A stretch of DNA of 63,792 bases from Candidatus Sulfotelmatobacter sp. (lineage in GTDB: Bacteria > Acidobacteriota > Terriglobia > Terriglobales > Acidobacteriaceae): assembly GCA_030041215.1 (NCBI GenBank), contig JASHOH010000133.1, positions 1-63,792 on the forward strand, in the 5' to 3' direction. The notes under the pieces were generated by a model. The model made no database searches. It worked only from the letters and a program-made list of their open reading frames with translations, and was not told the origin of the DNA. A program made the position numbers and the translations under genes. Below are positions 9,266 through 18,261 of the stretch, in pieces (the first letter of the stretch is position 1; each line of letters starts with the position of its first letter).

Positions 9266-10699
9266 TCAAACAGATTGGTCAGCAGTCGGTAAGCTTGAGA
9301 CATACCCGACCGCGAACGTCACAACCGTTCCGATCAGCACCCACCAGGTCCAGGGAACGCGCGTACAAAGACAAAGATAAAGTTCTGTGCCGAATCCGAA
9401 GCACATGCCGATCATTGCGCCGCGCTGCGTGGCTCGACGGGTCAGCATGCCGAGCAGGAAAACGCCCAGCAGCGCGCCGTAGGCAATCGAGGCAATCTGC
9501 AATCCGACTTCCACCACGCGGCCGACTTTGTGCAGCGACAGCACCGCCAGCGCGAACAGCACCAGCGCCCAGACAAATGTGGAAATGCGGGAAAGCCGCA
9601 TGCGGGTGCGGTCGTCGGCTTGCGGGCGAAGGCGGATATAGAAATCCATGATCGAACTGGACGACAACGCGTTCAGCGCCGCACTCAGATTTGACATGGC
9701 TGCGGCGAGAATCGCGGCGATCAGCAGACCCGAGATTCCGTGCGGCATGTGAGTGACGATGAATGTGGGATAAATGCGATCTGGTTTCCCGAATGTAGCC
9801 GAGGGCGTCCGATAGTAGGCCCAGAGCATCACGCCGACGATGAGGAACAGAGCCATTAGAAACAGGATCGCGATGCCGCTGGAAATGAGAGCGGCAGCGG
9901 ATTGCTTCTGATTGCGAGCCGCGAGCAGCCGCTGCACAATAAGCTGATCGGTGCCGTGACTGGCCAGAGTGAAGAAAGTGCCACCGATTATGCCGGCCCA
10001 GAAGGTGTAAGGGATCCAGAGACTCGGCGTGAAGTCGAGGACTTGCAGTTTTCCCGCGCTCCCAGCAGCGATTTGAATCGCGCTCCAGCCTCCGGGCACA
10101 AGCTGCAGGATGGTCCACAATCCAACGATCGTGCCGCCGATATAGATCGCGGTCTGCACGACGTCGGTCCAGATCACGGCGGCAAGGCCGCCTTCGAATG
10201 TGTAGATCAGCGTGAGTATCGTGATGACTGCGATCGATGTTATTTCTCCTGTTCCCAGCGCAATGGCGACGACGATCGACACGGCATAGACACGAACGCC
10301 TTCGGCAGCGGTACGCGTGAGGAGAAACAGCCCTGCCGTCAGAGTGCGCAGGCTGCGTCCGAAGCGGCGCTCGATCAGTTCGTAGGCTGTGTAGAGATCG
10401 CCACGAAAGTAGTGAGGCAGAAAGAGAAAACTGATTACTATCCGGCCCACGAGATATCCCATGACGACTTGCAGAAAAGTCAGATTCGTATCGTAGGCTA
10501 GGCCTGGAATGCTGATGATGGTGAGCGTGCTGGTCTCGGCGGCGACGATGGAGAGCGAGATCGCCCACCAGGGAATGTCGCGGCCGGCGAGGAAATAGTC
10601 GCGTACGGAACGATGATGTTTGCGGAAGCGAAGGCCGAAGAGGGTGATCCCGATCAGATAGAGTGCGATAATCCCGAGATCGAGTTTGTCGAGGCCCAT
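9266..10699 (-). CDS. Sodium:solute symporter (SSS family)
   Basis: A transporter of about 477 residues of the SSS/SLC5 type with 13 or so membrane segments. Family features include RSVRDYFLAGRDIPWWAISLSIVAAETST near the N-terminus, in the region of the sodium site, and GLLIAAILAAAMSNLSAALNALSS in the middle. The ATG at 10699 (MGLDKLDLG) is more convincing than an upstream TTG at 10735. It sits between an APC permease on the same strand and a divergent BadF/NAG-kinase-type gene. This context suggests sugar or amino-sugar uptake, but that is inference. Confidence 0.88.
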   Translation of the reverse strand: MGLDKLDLGIIALYLIGITLFGLRFRKHHRSVRDYFLAGRDIPWWAISLSIVAAETSTLTIISIPGLAYDTNLTFLQVVMGYLVGRIVISFLFLPHYFRGDLYTAYELIERRFGRSLRTLTAGLFLLTRTAAEGVRVYAVSIVVAIALGTGEITSIAVITILTLIYTFEGGLAAVIWTDVVQTAIYIGGTIVGLWTILQLVPGGWSAIQIAAGSAGKLQVLDFTPSLWIPYTFWAGIIGGTFFTLASHGTDQLIVQRLLAARNQKQSAAALISSGIAILFLMALFLIVGVMLWAYYRTPSATFGKPDRIYPTFIVTHMPHGISGLLIAAILAAAMSNLSAALNALSSSSIMDFYIRLRPQADDRTRMRLSRISTFVWALVLFALAVLSLHKVGRVVEVGLQIASIAYGALLGVFLLGMLTRRATQRGAMIGMCFGFGTELYLCLCTRVPWTWWVLIGTVVTFAVGYVSSLPTADQSV

Positions 10700-10833
10700 G
10701 CTTTCTGTTGAGAATGCGTCATTTACACCACTCAATTATGGCGGCAATTCGCACTCGGGCGCGAGTGAGTGTTTAGTAACGTTCTGAGAACCGCTCAGTT
10801 CCATGATGAACGGAGAACTGATATTACTAACGC
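10700..10833. promoter_or_regulatory. Divergent control region with inverted repeats
   Basis: This 134-base spacer lies between the symporter and kinase genes. It contains CACTCG-GGCG-CGAGTG (10752-10767), the perfect palindrome GTTCTGAGAAC (about 10781-10791) and an overlapping CTGAG-AACCG-CTCAG. These are candidate operator sites. No clear sigma-70 promoter was seen. Confidence 0.35.
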
Positions 10834-11787
10834 GTGGCTTATTACCTCGGCATTGACGGAGGCGGCAGCAAGACAACGTGCGCGGTGGGCGATGAGTCTT
10901 CAATCCTTGCGACGGCGACGGCTGGCCCGAGCAACATCACACGCGTAGGAGAAGGCCGCGCGCGGGAGTCGTTGCAGCGAGCGATTCGGCAGGCGTGTGC
11001 TGCGGCAGGAATCGATCCGGGGCAGGTGAAGCGTACCTGCATCGGCGCAGCTGGCGCTGGCCGGCATGACATTGCAGATGCCCTGCATAAGATCGTCGCT
11101 GAAGTTGTTGCCGGTGAAGTCGAAGTCATCGGCGATATGGAGATTGCATTGGAAGCGGCGTTTGGGGATGGACCTGGAGTAATCGTGATTGCCGGCACCG
11201 GCTCGATTGCCTACGGGCGGGACGAGAAGGGAAGAACGGCACGTGCCGGAGGATGGGGATTCGGCATTTCTGATGAAGGCTCCGCGCACTGGATTGGCCG
11301 CGAGACGGTCAGACATCTGCTGCGAGAAATCGATGAGAAGCTGGGCGACAATCGTGCGGAAGCGATTGCTCGACAGATGCCGCTTTTCGCCGAGATCAGA
11401 TCGGAATGGAAGTTCCAAACGCTGGATGAGCTTTGCCGCACGGCGAATGCGGCTCCGGATTTCGCCGAGCTGTTTCCGGCGGTTTTGCGTGCGGAGGAAA
11501 ACGGCGACAAGCTGGCAAAGCAAATTTTGTATGACGCTGCAAGCGAACTTGCCCGCCTCGCAGAGATCGTCGTGCGGCGGCTTTTTGGAAAGCGGTTGCC
11601 TACTGAGATTGCTATTTCCGTTGCAGGCGGGGTCTTCCAGCATTCAGAACACGTTCGGCAGGTGTTCGAAAAAGAAGTTAGCAAACCGGACCGGCGACTC
11701 CCCATGAAAGGGCACGTCGTCGAGCCAGTCAATGGCGCTTTGCAGATGGCGAGAAGAGGTTCTGCACAGAGCAGACGGGATTCGTGA
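10834..11787 (+). CDS. BadF/BadG-type ATPase, N-acetylglucosamine kinase-like
   Basis: A 317-residue ASKHA-fold kinase starting at GTG. The phosphate-1 loop is at the N-terminus (YLGIDGGGSKTTCAV). The segment VIVIAGTGSIAYGRDEKGRTARAGGWG matches the phosphate-2/sugar-binding region of NAG kinases, and GWGFGISDEGSAHWIGRE follows. It probably phosphorylates an amino sugar with ATP in the cytoplasm. The divergent symporter gene could supply the substrate. Members of this family are also annotated as BadF/BadG/BcrA/BcrD ATPases, but this one lacks the extra domains of the CoA-reductase activators. Confidence 0.85.
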   Translation: MAYYLGIDGGGSKTTCAVGDESSILATATAGPSNITRVGEGRARESLQRAIRQACAAAGIDPGQVKRTCIGAAGAGRHDIADALHKIVAEVVAGEVEVIGDMEIALEAAFGDGPGVIVIAGTGSIAYGRDEKGRTARAGGWGFGISDEGSAHWIGRETVRHLLREIDEKLGDNRAEAIARQMPLFAEIRSEWKFQTLDELCRTANAAPDFAELFPAVLRAEENGDKLAKQILYDAASELARLAEIVVRRLFGKRLPTEIAISVAGGVFQHSEHVRQVFEKEVSKPDRRLPMKGHVVEPVNGALQMARRGSAQSRRDS

Positions 11788-11805
11788 AAACTAAAAACAT
11801 CTTAA

Positions 11806-11879
11806 GCTGCAAAGATCGCCCGTTCGGTCGCTATCGCTCTCTCAGGGTGGGCTCCGAACGTCCGCAAAGGCGCAGAGAT
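11806..11879 (+). repeat. Dispersed repeat R1, copy 1
   Basis: A 74-base element with the blocks AAAGATCGCCCGTTCGGTCGC, CTCTCAGGG and GGCTCCGAACG, then CCGCAAAGG and CGCAGAG. Related copies are at 18031-18108 and, inverted, at 37101-37190. Frames through it give a recurring RPFGR..SLR.GSE pattern that is not a real protein. Confidence 0.75.
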
Positions 11880-11889
11880 TCAAATCCGA

Positions 11890-12282
11890 TCAAATCAGTC
11901 TCCCTGCCGCCAAATCTCTCACCAATTCCGCGTCGGCTTCCAGGAAGTCGAACGAGGCCAGATCTTTTGGCTTAGCCCACTGCACGTCGCGAAAAATTCG
12001 ATTCTCAATTTCACCAACATAATCGCGAACGATGAAAAAACGCAGCTCGACGATGGCACCATTCGGGTACGTATGCTGAATTCGCGAAATTTCCTCGCCG
12101 ATATTGGCCTCAATTCCTAGTTCTTCTTCGAGTTCGCGGCGCAGGGCATCGCGGGGTTGCTCGCCATCTTCGATTTTGCCTCCGGGAAATTCCCACTTGA
12201 GCGGCATGGTCTGATGCCGCGTGCGCTGGCACACGAGTAGCTTGCCATTTTTTTCGATTACGGCGGCGACAACCCGTTTCAT
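11890..12282 (-). CDS. NUDIX hydrolase, MutT-like (8-oxo-dGTP diphosphatase)
   Basis: A 130-residue NUDIX enzyme. It starts VVAAVIEKNGKLLVCQRT, as in MutT, and has a complete NUDIX box at about 34-57 (GGKIEDGEQPRDALRRELEEELGIE) with all catalytic glutamates. The family removes pyrophosphate from oxidised nucleotides such as 8-oxo-dGTP, keeping them out of DNA. The length matches MutT (about 130). It begins 13 bases downstream of the GAF-protein stop codon on the same strand, suggesting one transcript. Confidence 0.9.
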   Translation of the reverse strand: MKRVVAAVIEKNGKLLVCQRTRHQTMPLKWEFPGGKIEDGEQPRDALRRELEEELGIEANIGEEISRIQHTYPNGAIVELRFFIVRDYVGEIENRIFRDVQWAKPKDLASFDFLEADAELVRDLAAGRLI

Positions 12283-12295
12283 AGATGAGCGGCCT

Positions 12296-12784
12296 TCAGT
12301 GCGACTTTTCCAGCCGCCGGCCGACGATTTCGGCGCAATGCTGAATCAGTTTCTGGTCTTCCGATCCGAAGGCGGCGGGAAAATGGCTGTCGATATCGAG
12401 TTCGCCAACCACTTGTCCCTTCACGAAGAGCGGGACAACGATCTCTGATTTGGTTTCAAGCGAGCAGGCCAGATAACGGGGATCTTTGCTGACGTCATCG
12501 ACCACGATGGTTTTGCCGCTGGAGGCGGCAGCGCCACAGATGCCCTGATTGAGCGGGATTCGGGTGTGTGGAGTCATCGCGCCCACGAATGCTCCGAGCA
12601 CGAGCACGGGCGGCTGCGCTCCGGGCTCGAGCATGTAAAAACCTACCCAACTGTACTTCAACATGCGCTCGTGTAGCAGCCGGCACACGCCTTCCATCAA
12701 GTCTTTGGCCGTGGGGGCCGCGCCTTCGAGCTCAGAGATCTCCTTGCGGAGATCTTCAATTCTCGTGCGGACGTGCATGATCAA
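12296..12784 (-). CDS. GAF domain protein, free-methionine-(R)-sulfoxide reductase-like
   Basis: A 162-residue protein consisting almost entirely of one GAF domain. The segments NQGICGAAASSGKTIVVDDVSKDPRYLAC, then SEIVVPLFVKGQVVGELDIDS, match the small GAF proteins that reduce free methionine-(R)-sulfoxide. The cysteines in ICG and YLAC correspond to the conserved resolving and catalytic positions of that family. A role in oxidative repair would fit the neighbouring MutT-like gene. A simple regulatory GAF protein is the alternative. The start could be 12784 or 12778. Confidence 0.78.
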   Translation of the reverse strand: MIMHVRTRIEDLRKEISELEGAAPTAKDLMEGVCRLLHERMLKYSWVGFYMLEPGAQPPVLVLGAFVGAMTPHTRIPLNQGICGAAASSGKTIVVDDVSKDPRYLACSLETKSEIVVPLFVKGQVVGELDIDSHFPAAFGSEDQKLIQHCAEIVGRRLEKSH

Positions 12785-12807
12785 AATCTTAACTCACGCG
12801 CAGACAT

Positions 12808-13644
12808 TCATGCTGTGGAATGCGGTATTAAAGTAATCTGACGGATGCCGCAGGCGCTCGGAAATAACTCGGGATGGATGGCGAATGCCAGAGCGGCAAG
12901 GCCGTCGAGAAGCGTGGGCGCCGGGGTATTCAGGAACTCGTCGCGAATGCAGTAGACACGGCCAGTTCTTGCTGCGCGAGTATTTTGCCAGTTTCGGTCG
13001 GCAATGATTTTTTCCAGCGGCACGCGATCGCCTGCTCCGCACCAGGCGGCGATCGTGATGTCAGGATCGAGACGCGCCACTTCTTCGCGGGAAATCTGAC
13101 GCCCGGGATAGCCTATGAACTCGCCTCCCGCAGCTTCCACCAGTTCCGCCACCCAGGGCTGCGATGCAATCAAAGGCTTGCCCCACTCTTCGCAGAAAAC
13201 TTTAGGACGACTTATTCCCGCCCTCGCGCGAATTTGTTCGCGCACCGCCTCGATGCTTGACTGCATGTTTTGGATGATAGCTTCACCACGCTCGTCTGCG
13301 CCGACTGTGCCTGCGATGATCGCAATGTCTGCGTAAATGTCAGCGAGCGTCTTCGGAGCCAGGCCAAGAAAGCGCACACCAGCCTTGAGAATTTCAGCCA
13401 AAGCCTTTTCCTGATAAGGCACGGAAGCAATCACCAGATCGGGATTAGCAGCTAGAATCTGCAGAGCATCGGCTGTCCATGAATCCCTCAGCATGGTGCG
13501 CGGGTGCTTCCCGAGTTCGCTAATAACATCGGCGCAATATTTAGTGCAGGCGACGACGCGATCGAGTTCTCCGATGGCGGCGAGAATAACCGTAGCGCTG
13601 GGTTGCAGGCTAGCGATGCGGCGGGGCGTGTGCGAGGAAGGCAT
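12808..13644 (-). CDS. BtuF-like (cobalamin/iron-siderophore type) binding protein without signal peptide
   Basis: A 278-residue class III periplasmic-binding-protein fold. The N-terminus (RIASLQPSATVILAAIGELDRVVACT) and the central FCEEWGKPLIASQPWVAELVEAAGG match the cobalamin-binding BtuF/FepB family. No signal peptide or lipobox is present, and no ABC permease or ATPase genes are adjacent, so transport is uncertain. Cytoplasmic members of this group are common in soil bacteria and their role is not established. It starts 2 bases downstream of the IscU-like gene stop, indicating operon membership. Confidence 0.8.
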   Translation of the reverse strand: MPSSHTPRRIASLQPSATVILAAIGELDRVVACTKYCADVISELGKHPRTMLRDSWTADALQILAANPDLVIASVPYQEKALAEILKAGVRFLGLAPKTLADIYADIAIIAGTVGADERGEAIIQNMQSSIEAVREQIRARAGISRPKVFCEEWGKPLIASQPWVAELVEAAGGEFIGYPGRQISREEVARLDPDITIAAWCGAGDRVPLEKIIADRNWQNTRAARTGRVYCIRDEFLNTPAPTLLDGLAALAFAIHPELFPSACGIRQITLIPHSTA

Positions 13645-13646
13645 AA

Positions 13647-14006
13647 TTACGGACGGCTGTTCTTTAGCGCGGCTGTCAGAGTGTCGATTGCCAACTGCGC
13701 CGCATGGGTTGAGCCTTGTGGCAGGCCGCCGAGGGCGGAGATTACGTCTTCACGGCCTAGGCGTCGAACTTCCGCAATCGACCTGCCGCTGACAAGTTCG
13801 GTCAATGCGGAGCCGCAGGCAATGGCCGCAACGCATCCTTTGGCTTTGAAACGGGCCTCGGCGATGCGGTTTGCCTCAAACTTTAGAGTGAGTCGCAGGA
13901 TGTCTCCGCATGCGGGGTTTTCGATTTCAGCCTCGGCGTCTGCGGGCACGATTGCTCCGACATTGCGCGGGTTCTGAAAATGGTCGAGCACCTGGTGCGA
14001 ATACAT
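13647..14006 (-). CDS. Iron-sulfur cluster scaffold protein, IscU/NifU N-terminal type
   Basis: A 119-residue scaffold protein. The start at 14006 gives MYSHQVLDHFQNPRNVG, the usual N-terminus of the family; an upstream in-frame start adds ten unrelated residues. The cluster-ligand cysteines are in NPACGD and KGCVAAIACGS. A third canonical cysteine near the C-terminus (the usual CS.L/HCS position) is not evident, as in the short NifU-like proteins. It would assemble Fe-S clusters in the cytoplasm. No cysteine desulfurase is adjacent. Confidence 0.85.
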   Translation of the reverse strand: MYSHQVLDHFQNPRNVGAIVPADAEAEIENPACGDILRLTLKFEANRIAEARFKAKGCVAAIACGSALTELVSGRSIAEVRRLGREDVISALGGLPQGSTHAAQLAIDTLTAALKNSRP

Positions 14007-14138
14007 TCGGAATAATTGTAAACGCTGACTGCGCAACGATAACGCGCAACTCTAAGAGCTTTTGACTGCAGAGATCGCGAAGTACGGACCCCAAGGTACT
14101 CAAAGAGGATCGTCGAACTGCGAAAAGACACGAAATTG

Positions 14139-14891
14139 CTACAAAGATGCGCGGCGAGGAGTTCCGTCAGGGAAATAAATTTGCCAGCCTTGCTTGTGGG
14201 CGTGAGATTCGAGGTCCGGATTCGGATTCACCGCAAAGGCGTGGCGCGCAACTTCGAGCAATTCCACATCCCAGCGCGAATTACCAAAGGCGACATCGAT
14301 TTGCTTGCCGATGGCATCGCGCAAAGCTTCTGGTTTGCCCGAGCCGGAAGGCACGCGAGTCAATTGGTCCGTGGCAATACCTTTGTCGAGTTTCACTGAA
14401 GCAGCCAGTACGCGGTTTTCAGGTATCGCGAAATGCCTCATGCCGGCGCGAATGACCCACTCGTTCGAAGAAGAAACCACCCACACGTCGCATCCGTTTT
14501 GCTGCAAGCGGCGGATGAGTTCCCGCATTTCGGGAAAAAGTTGCGGCACAAAGAATTCGTCAAAAAAACGAATTGCGGCATTGAGCAAGGTACGTTCCGC
14601 AATACCTTTGTGCAGCGTGACCATCTCGCCGCACATCGTGGTCTCATCGACCTCGCCGCGTTTGTAGGCAGCGTAGCGCTTTCGCCAGAATCGGCTCAGG
14701 GCTTCGCGTTGCTCGGGGTCTGTGAATATGGCATCTTCTCTAAACTCCCAATCGAAGAAGCGTTCTCCGGCATCACCGGCCCACAGTGTGCCGTCGCAGT
14801 CAAACGCCGCTACGCGCGGGTGAAGGCGCAAGATCGAGCCAAGAAACGCCTGCGTGACAGGAGTGAGTTCTTTTGTAAGCGAACCTTCCAC
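14139..14891 (-). CDS. HAD family phosphatase, SerB-like (HAD-IB)
   Basis: A 250-residue haloacid-dehalogenase phosphatase starting at GTG. Motif I is FDCDGTLWAGDAGERFF (Asp31 and Asp33). A SerB-type helical cap follows, then motif II VVSSSNEW and a motif III-like region GNSRWDVELLEVA. The family often dephosphorylates phosphoserine or small phosphorylated metabolites; the substrate here is unknown. It is divergent from the CDF gene and lies upstream of the IscU-like gene on the same strand. Confidence 0.85.
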   Translation of the reverse strand: MEGSLTKELTPVTQAFLGSILRLHPRVAAFDCDGTLWAGDAGERFFDWEFREDAIFTDPEQREALSRFWRKRYAAYKRGEVDETTMCGEMVTLHKGIAERTLLNAAIRFFDEFFVPQLFPEMRELIRRLQQNGCDVWVVSSSNEWVIRAGMRHFAIPENRVLAASVKLDKGIATDQLTRVPSGSGKPEALRDAIGKQIDVAFGNSRWDVELLEVARHAFAVNPNPDLESHAHKQGWQIYFPDGTPRRASL

Positions 14892-15016
14892 TTCATTGAC
14901 GATAACGTGTGAAGGCAGGAGTGCGCAACGCAGGAAATATTTCCGTTCATCTGCAAACTCGCGTTCTGCGGCGAAGCAAGTTTGCGGGGGTGGGCGAATC
15001 CAGCGATAATCTGCCT

Positions 15017-16447
15017 ATGTCAGGTAGCCCGGCCCTCTACTCACCCAGTGCCATGCGTGCTGAAAAGCGTGCCGTGGCGGGAAATTCCGTGGTGGCTGCA
15101 CTGGTTATCACCGTTGGAAAAATTGTTGTCGGCCTGACTACCGGGAGTCTCGGCATTCTTTCCGAGGCCGCGCATTCCGCGCTCGATCTGATCGCCGCCA
15201 CGCTGACCTATTTTTCCGTCGGAGTCTCCGACAAGCCGGCTGATGCCGATCACCAGTACGGCCACGGCAAAATCGAGAATTTTTCCGCCTTCGTTGAAAC
15301 TGGCCTGCTTCTAGTCACCTGCGCCTGGGTCATCTACGAAGCGATTCTTCGCCTTTTCTTCCGCCACGTCGAAGTTGAACCAACAATCTGGGCCTTTGCG
15401 GTGATGCTGGTTTCGATGGTCATTGATTATTGGCGTTCGCGCTCTCTCGGACGCATCGCCGCCAAATACGAAAGTGAGGCGTTGGAAGCCGACGCGCTGC
15501 ACTTCTCGACTGACGTGTGGTCCGCGGGCGTTGTCGTGTTGGGACTCGTGCTCGTACAGGTGGGCCGCACGCATCACATCGGCTGGCTTAGCAAAGCCGA
15601 TCCCATCGCCGCGCTCTTTGTCGCCGGAGTCATCATTTCTGTAAGCTGGCGGCTTGCCCGCCGCACCATCGATGCGCTGCTCGATGCCGCGCCAGCAGGC
15701 GTTCGCGTCCAAATCATCGACGCGGTTTCTCGCGTGGAAGGCGTGCTCGAGGTAGGCCGAGTCCGCATTCGGCGCGCAGGCAACCGCTACTTCGCCGATC
15801 TCGCCGTGGGCTTTGCCCGCAATGTGACATTTCAGCGGTCGCAGCAGTTGGTTGCTGCGGTCACCGCGGCGGTTCAGCGCATCCTGCCCGATGCCGACGT
15901 CACGGTCCAGTCGCTTCCGCGCGCGCAGCATTCCGAGAACATCTTCGACCGCATACGCGCTGTGGCGACCCGTCACAATCTCAACGTCCACGACATCAGC
16001 GTGCAGGACCTTGCGGGACGCCGGCACGTTGAGCAGCACATTGAACTCGACGAGAACCTGACGCTCAAAAACGCACACGATCGGGTCACGGAGCTCGAAG
16101 CCGACATGCGGCGTGAGGTGCCGGAAATTGACGACATTCTCACCCACATTGAAAGCGAGCCGGCAACGATTGAACCTGGGGATGAGTTAGTACGAGACGC
16201 CGCGCTCGAACAGAAATTGAAGTCTCTCGTCAACGAGTTCCCTGAAATCGTAGACATGCATGAGATTCAGGCCAAACGGGTCCGCGGGCGGCTGTATATC
16301 TCGTGTCATTGCACGTTTTATGACGAACTCACCCTCGCCCGCGTACACGACATTCAGACCGAACTCGAAATCCGCATCAAGCAGGAGGCGCCGGAAGTTT
16401 TTCGCGTGCTGATTCATCCTGAGCCGAGCACCGACAACCGCAGATAG
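15017..16447 (+). CDS. Cation diffusion facilitator transporter with doubled C-terminal domain
   Basis: CDF (zinc/cobalt/iron or manganese) efflux transporter of about 476 residues from the start at 15017. Six membrane segments occupy about residues 20-225. The family SxDxxxD/HxxxD metal site is visible as SEAAHSALDLIAA and ADALHFSTDVWSAG, and the DHQYGHGKIENFSAF loop is typical. The cytoplasmic tail contains the usual ZT-dimer domain plus two further related repeats (about 310-380 and 390-470), making it much longer than the normal 300 residues. It exports divalent metal in exchange for protons. Confidence 0.88.
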   Translation: MSGSPALYSPSAMRAEKRAVAGNSVVAALVITVGKIVVGLTTGSLGILSEAAHSALDLIAATLTYFSVGVSDKPADADHQYGHGKIENFSAFVETGLLLVTCAWVIYEAILRLFFRHVEVEPTIWAFAVMLVSMVIDYWRSRSLGRIAAKYESEALEADALHFSTDVWSAGVVVLGLVLVQVGRTHHIGWLSKADPIAALFVAGVIISVSWRLARRTIDALLDAAPAGVRVQIIDAVSRVEGVLEVGRVRIRRAGNRYFADLAVGFARNVTFQRSQQLVAAVTAAVQRILPDADVTVQSLPRAQHSENIFDRIRAVATRHNLNVHDISVQDLAGRRHVEQHIELDENLTLKNAHDRVTELEADMRREVPEIDDILTHIESEPATIEPGDELVRDAALEQKLKSLVNEFPEIVDMHEIQAKRVRGRLYISCHCTFYDELTLARVHDIQTELEIRIKQEAPEVFRVLIHPEPSTDNRR

Positions 16448-16469
16448 AGTTGAACTTTGGGAGGACCTG

Positions 16470-16871
16470 ATGTCTACAGCGCGCGTCACATGGATTGAAA
16501 AACGTCGCTTCGACGGCATTTCCGACAGTAAACACTCTATTGTCGTCGACGGAGACTCGGCCGCCGGAAACAATCCCATGGAACTTGTTCTGATCGGTCT
16601 TTGTGGTTGCACAGGCTACGATGTGGCCTCAATTCTTCAAAAGAAGCGAGAGCCATTTACCAGCCTCGAAGTCCGGGCCGAAGCCGAGCGAACACCAGAT
16701 CCTCCGAAGGTCTACACAAATATCAAACTGACTTACCGCGTTGGCGGCAACGTCTCGCACAAGGCAGTGGAAGACGCTGTAAGACTGTCGAAGGAAAAAT
16801 ACTGTTCGGTTTCAGCCATGCTGGAGAAGACCGCGAACATCACGGCGGAAATTGAATATGTAGGCGATTGA
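16470..16871 (+). CDS. OsmC family protein
   Basis: A 133-residue OsmC/YhfA-type protein with a GGGAGGA ribosome site nine bases upstream of the ATG. The segments GNNPMELVLIGLCGCTGYDV and KEKYCSVSAMLEKTANIT place the two conserved cysteines (GLCGC and KYCSV) used by OsmC proteins to reduce organic hydroperoxides. The C-terminus fits the family length. It follows the CDF gene by 22 bases and is probably co-transcribed with it. Detoxification of peroxides in the cytoplasm is the likely role. Confidence 0.9.
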   Translation: MSTARVTWIEKRRFDGISDSKHSIVVDGDSAAGNNPMELVLIGLCGCTGYDVASILQKKREPFTSLEVRAEAERTPDPPKVYTNIKLTYRVGGNVSHKAVEDAVRLSKEKYCSVSAMLEKTANITAEIEYVGD

Positions 16872-16965
16872 TATACTCCTTTTCTTGCGGCACATACGAC
16901 ATGAGATCCCCCGCTACGCCTGAAAGGGGACAGGCTCGGGCGACGCGACGAAAGGTTGTTCCGAC

Positions 16966-17949
16966 GTGAATGAAAGTCATCAACGTCGCGCGCATCCTCT
17001 GCGCGGCTATTTTTTCATCGGCTCCGCGGCATTTCTCTGGGGAGTCTCCGCCGCGCTCGGACGCGCCGTGTTCACGGGAAAACTTTCTCTGGGCATGGCA
17101 GCGCTCAAGCCCATCGATCCGCTCATCCTCTCCCAGACGCGGACAACATTCTCTTTACTCGTGCTGCTGCCGGTTCTTTTTCTGTCGCGCGGTTGGCAGC
17201 GGATCAAACTTCCCGCCCGCGATCTGGGGCATTGCTTTCTTTTGGGAACTCTGGGCGTGGCGGTATCGAACTACTTTTATTACGTTGCCATTCAGCGCAC
17301 AAACGTGGCGCTCGCCATCATTTTGCAGTACACGGCGCCGGTGTGGGTTCTGTTCTATGTTGTCGCTATTGGGCAGCAGAAACTAACGCTGCAAAAAGTA
17401 CTTGCGGTGGCGCTGGCGGTCACGGGCATTGCGTTGGTAATTGGCATTGTTGGGAATATCACACGAGGACAAACGATACGGCTCGATGCTTACGGCCTTT
17501 TCGCCGCGGTGATTGCCTCGTTTTCGTTTGCTTTTTATAACGTTGCCGGACACACCATCCTGACCCGCTACGATCGCTGGCGCGTCTTGTTATGGACTCT
17601 GGCAGCCGCGGCCATTTTCTGGCTGTTCGTCAATCCGCCATTGAAGGTTGCCGCGGCGCATTACGATTCTGCACAGTGGCTATTTTTGTTCGTGTTCTCG
17701 ATGATCTCGGTGCTGGGAGCATTCTCGCTTTATTTCCTCGGCCTTCAGCATCTCGAACCCACGCGCGCCATCATCGCCAGTTGCCTGGAGCCAGTATTCT
17801 CGATTTTGCTGGCCGCGCTGCTTCTGGGTGAAATCTTGCGGCCTATTCAAACGCTGGGAATCGTCTTTGTTCTTGCCGCAATCGTGATCGTGCAGCGTCC
17901 GGATCGCACTGCAGCAGAAGCGGCGCTGGTAGTCGATCCAATCGAATAG
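16966..17949 (+). CDS. EamA/DMT family transporter
   Basis: A 327-residue drug/metabolite transporter with two EamA repeats (about 15-155 and 180-310) and ten hydrophobic segments. The end of repeat 2 reads EPTRAIIASCLEPVFSILLAALLLGEIL, a family hallmark. Translation starts at GTG, 3 bases before an out-of-frame ATG. DMT proteins export or import amino acids and other small metabolites; the substrate cannot be assigned. It is on the same strand as osmC but 94 bases away. Confidence 0.88.
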   Translation: MNESHQRRAHPLRGYFFIGSAAFLWGVSAALGRAVFTGKLSLGMAALKPIDPLILSQTRTTFSLLVLLPVLFLSRGWQRIKLPARDLGHCFLLGTLGVAVSNYFYYVAIQRTNVALAIILQYTAPVWVLFYVVAIGQQKLTLQKVLAVALAVTGIALVIGIVGNITRGQTIRLDAYGLFAAVIASFSFAFYNVAGHTILTRYDRWRVLLWTLAAAAIFWLFVNPPLKVAAAHYDSAQWLFLFVFSMISVLGAFSLYFLGLQHLEPTRAIIASCLEPVFSILLAALLLGEILRPIQTLGIVFVLAAIVIVQRPDRTAAEAALVVDPIE

Positions 17950-18030
17950 AAACGTCCCAAGTGGAAAGAAGATTCGATCCCGCGATGCCATCGAAAGCGT
18001 AAGCGCGCGATTTGCGAAAAACAAAATCGG

Positions 18031-18108
18031 AAACGGCAGAGATCGCCCGGTCGGTCGCTTTCACTGTCTCAAGGCAGGCTCCGAACGGCCGCAAAGTACG
18101 CAAAGAAG
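18031..18108 (+). repeat. Dispersed repeat R1, copy 2
   Basis: Contains GGCAGAGATCGCCCGGTCGG, CTGTCTCAAGGCAGGCTCCG and GGCCGCAAAGTACGCAAAG. It aligns along its length with the copies at 11806 and 37101. Confidence 0.75.
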
Positions 18109-18261
18109 ACCTTGGCAGACTCCGGAACGCCTTTCGGTATCCAGCACCAGATGTTTTCTTCTTTGGTACCCCATTACAGCTTTGACAATGTTTTTACTTC
18201 TTGGCGAGGAAATCTTCGCTACGCTCGTGGAAGGCAACAGGTCAAGACGTTCGATATAAGG

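Noticed and set aside
11784-11975. 63-residue frame after the kinase gene
   Set aside because: It is a translation of dispersed repeat R1 and runs antisense into the NUDIX gene.
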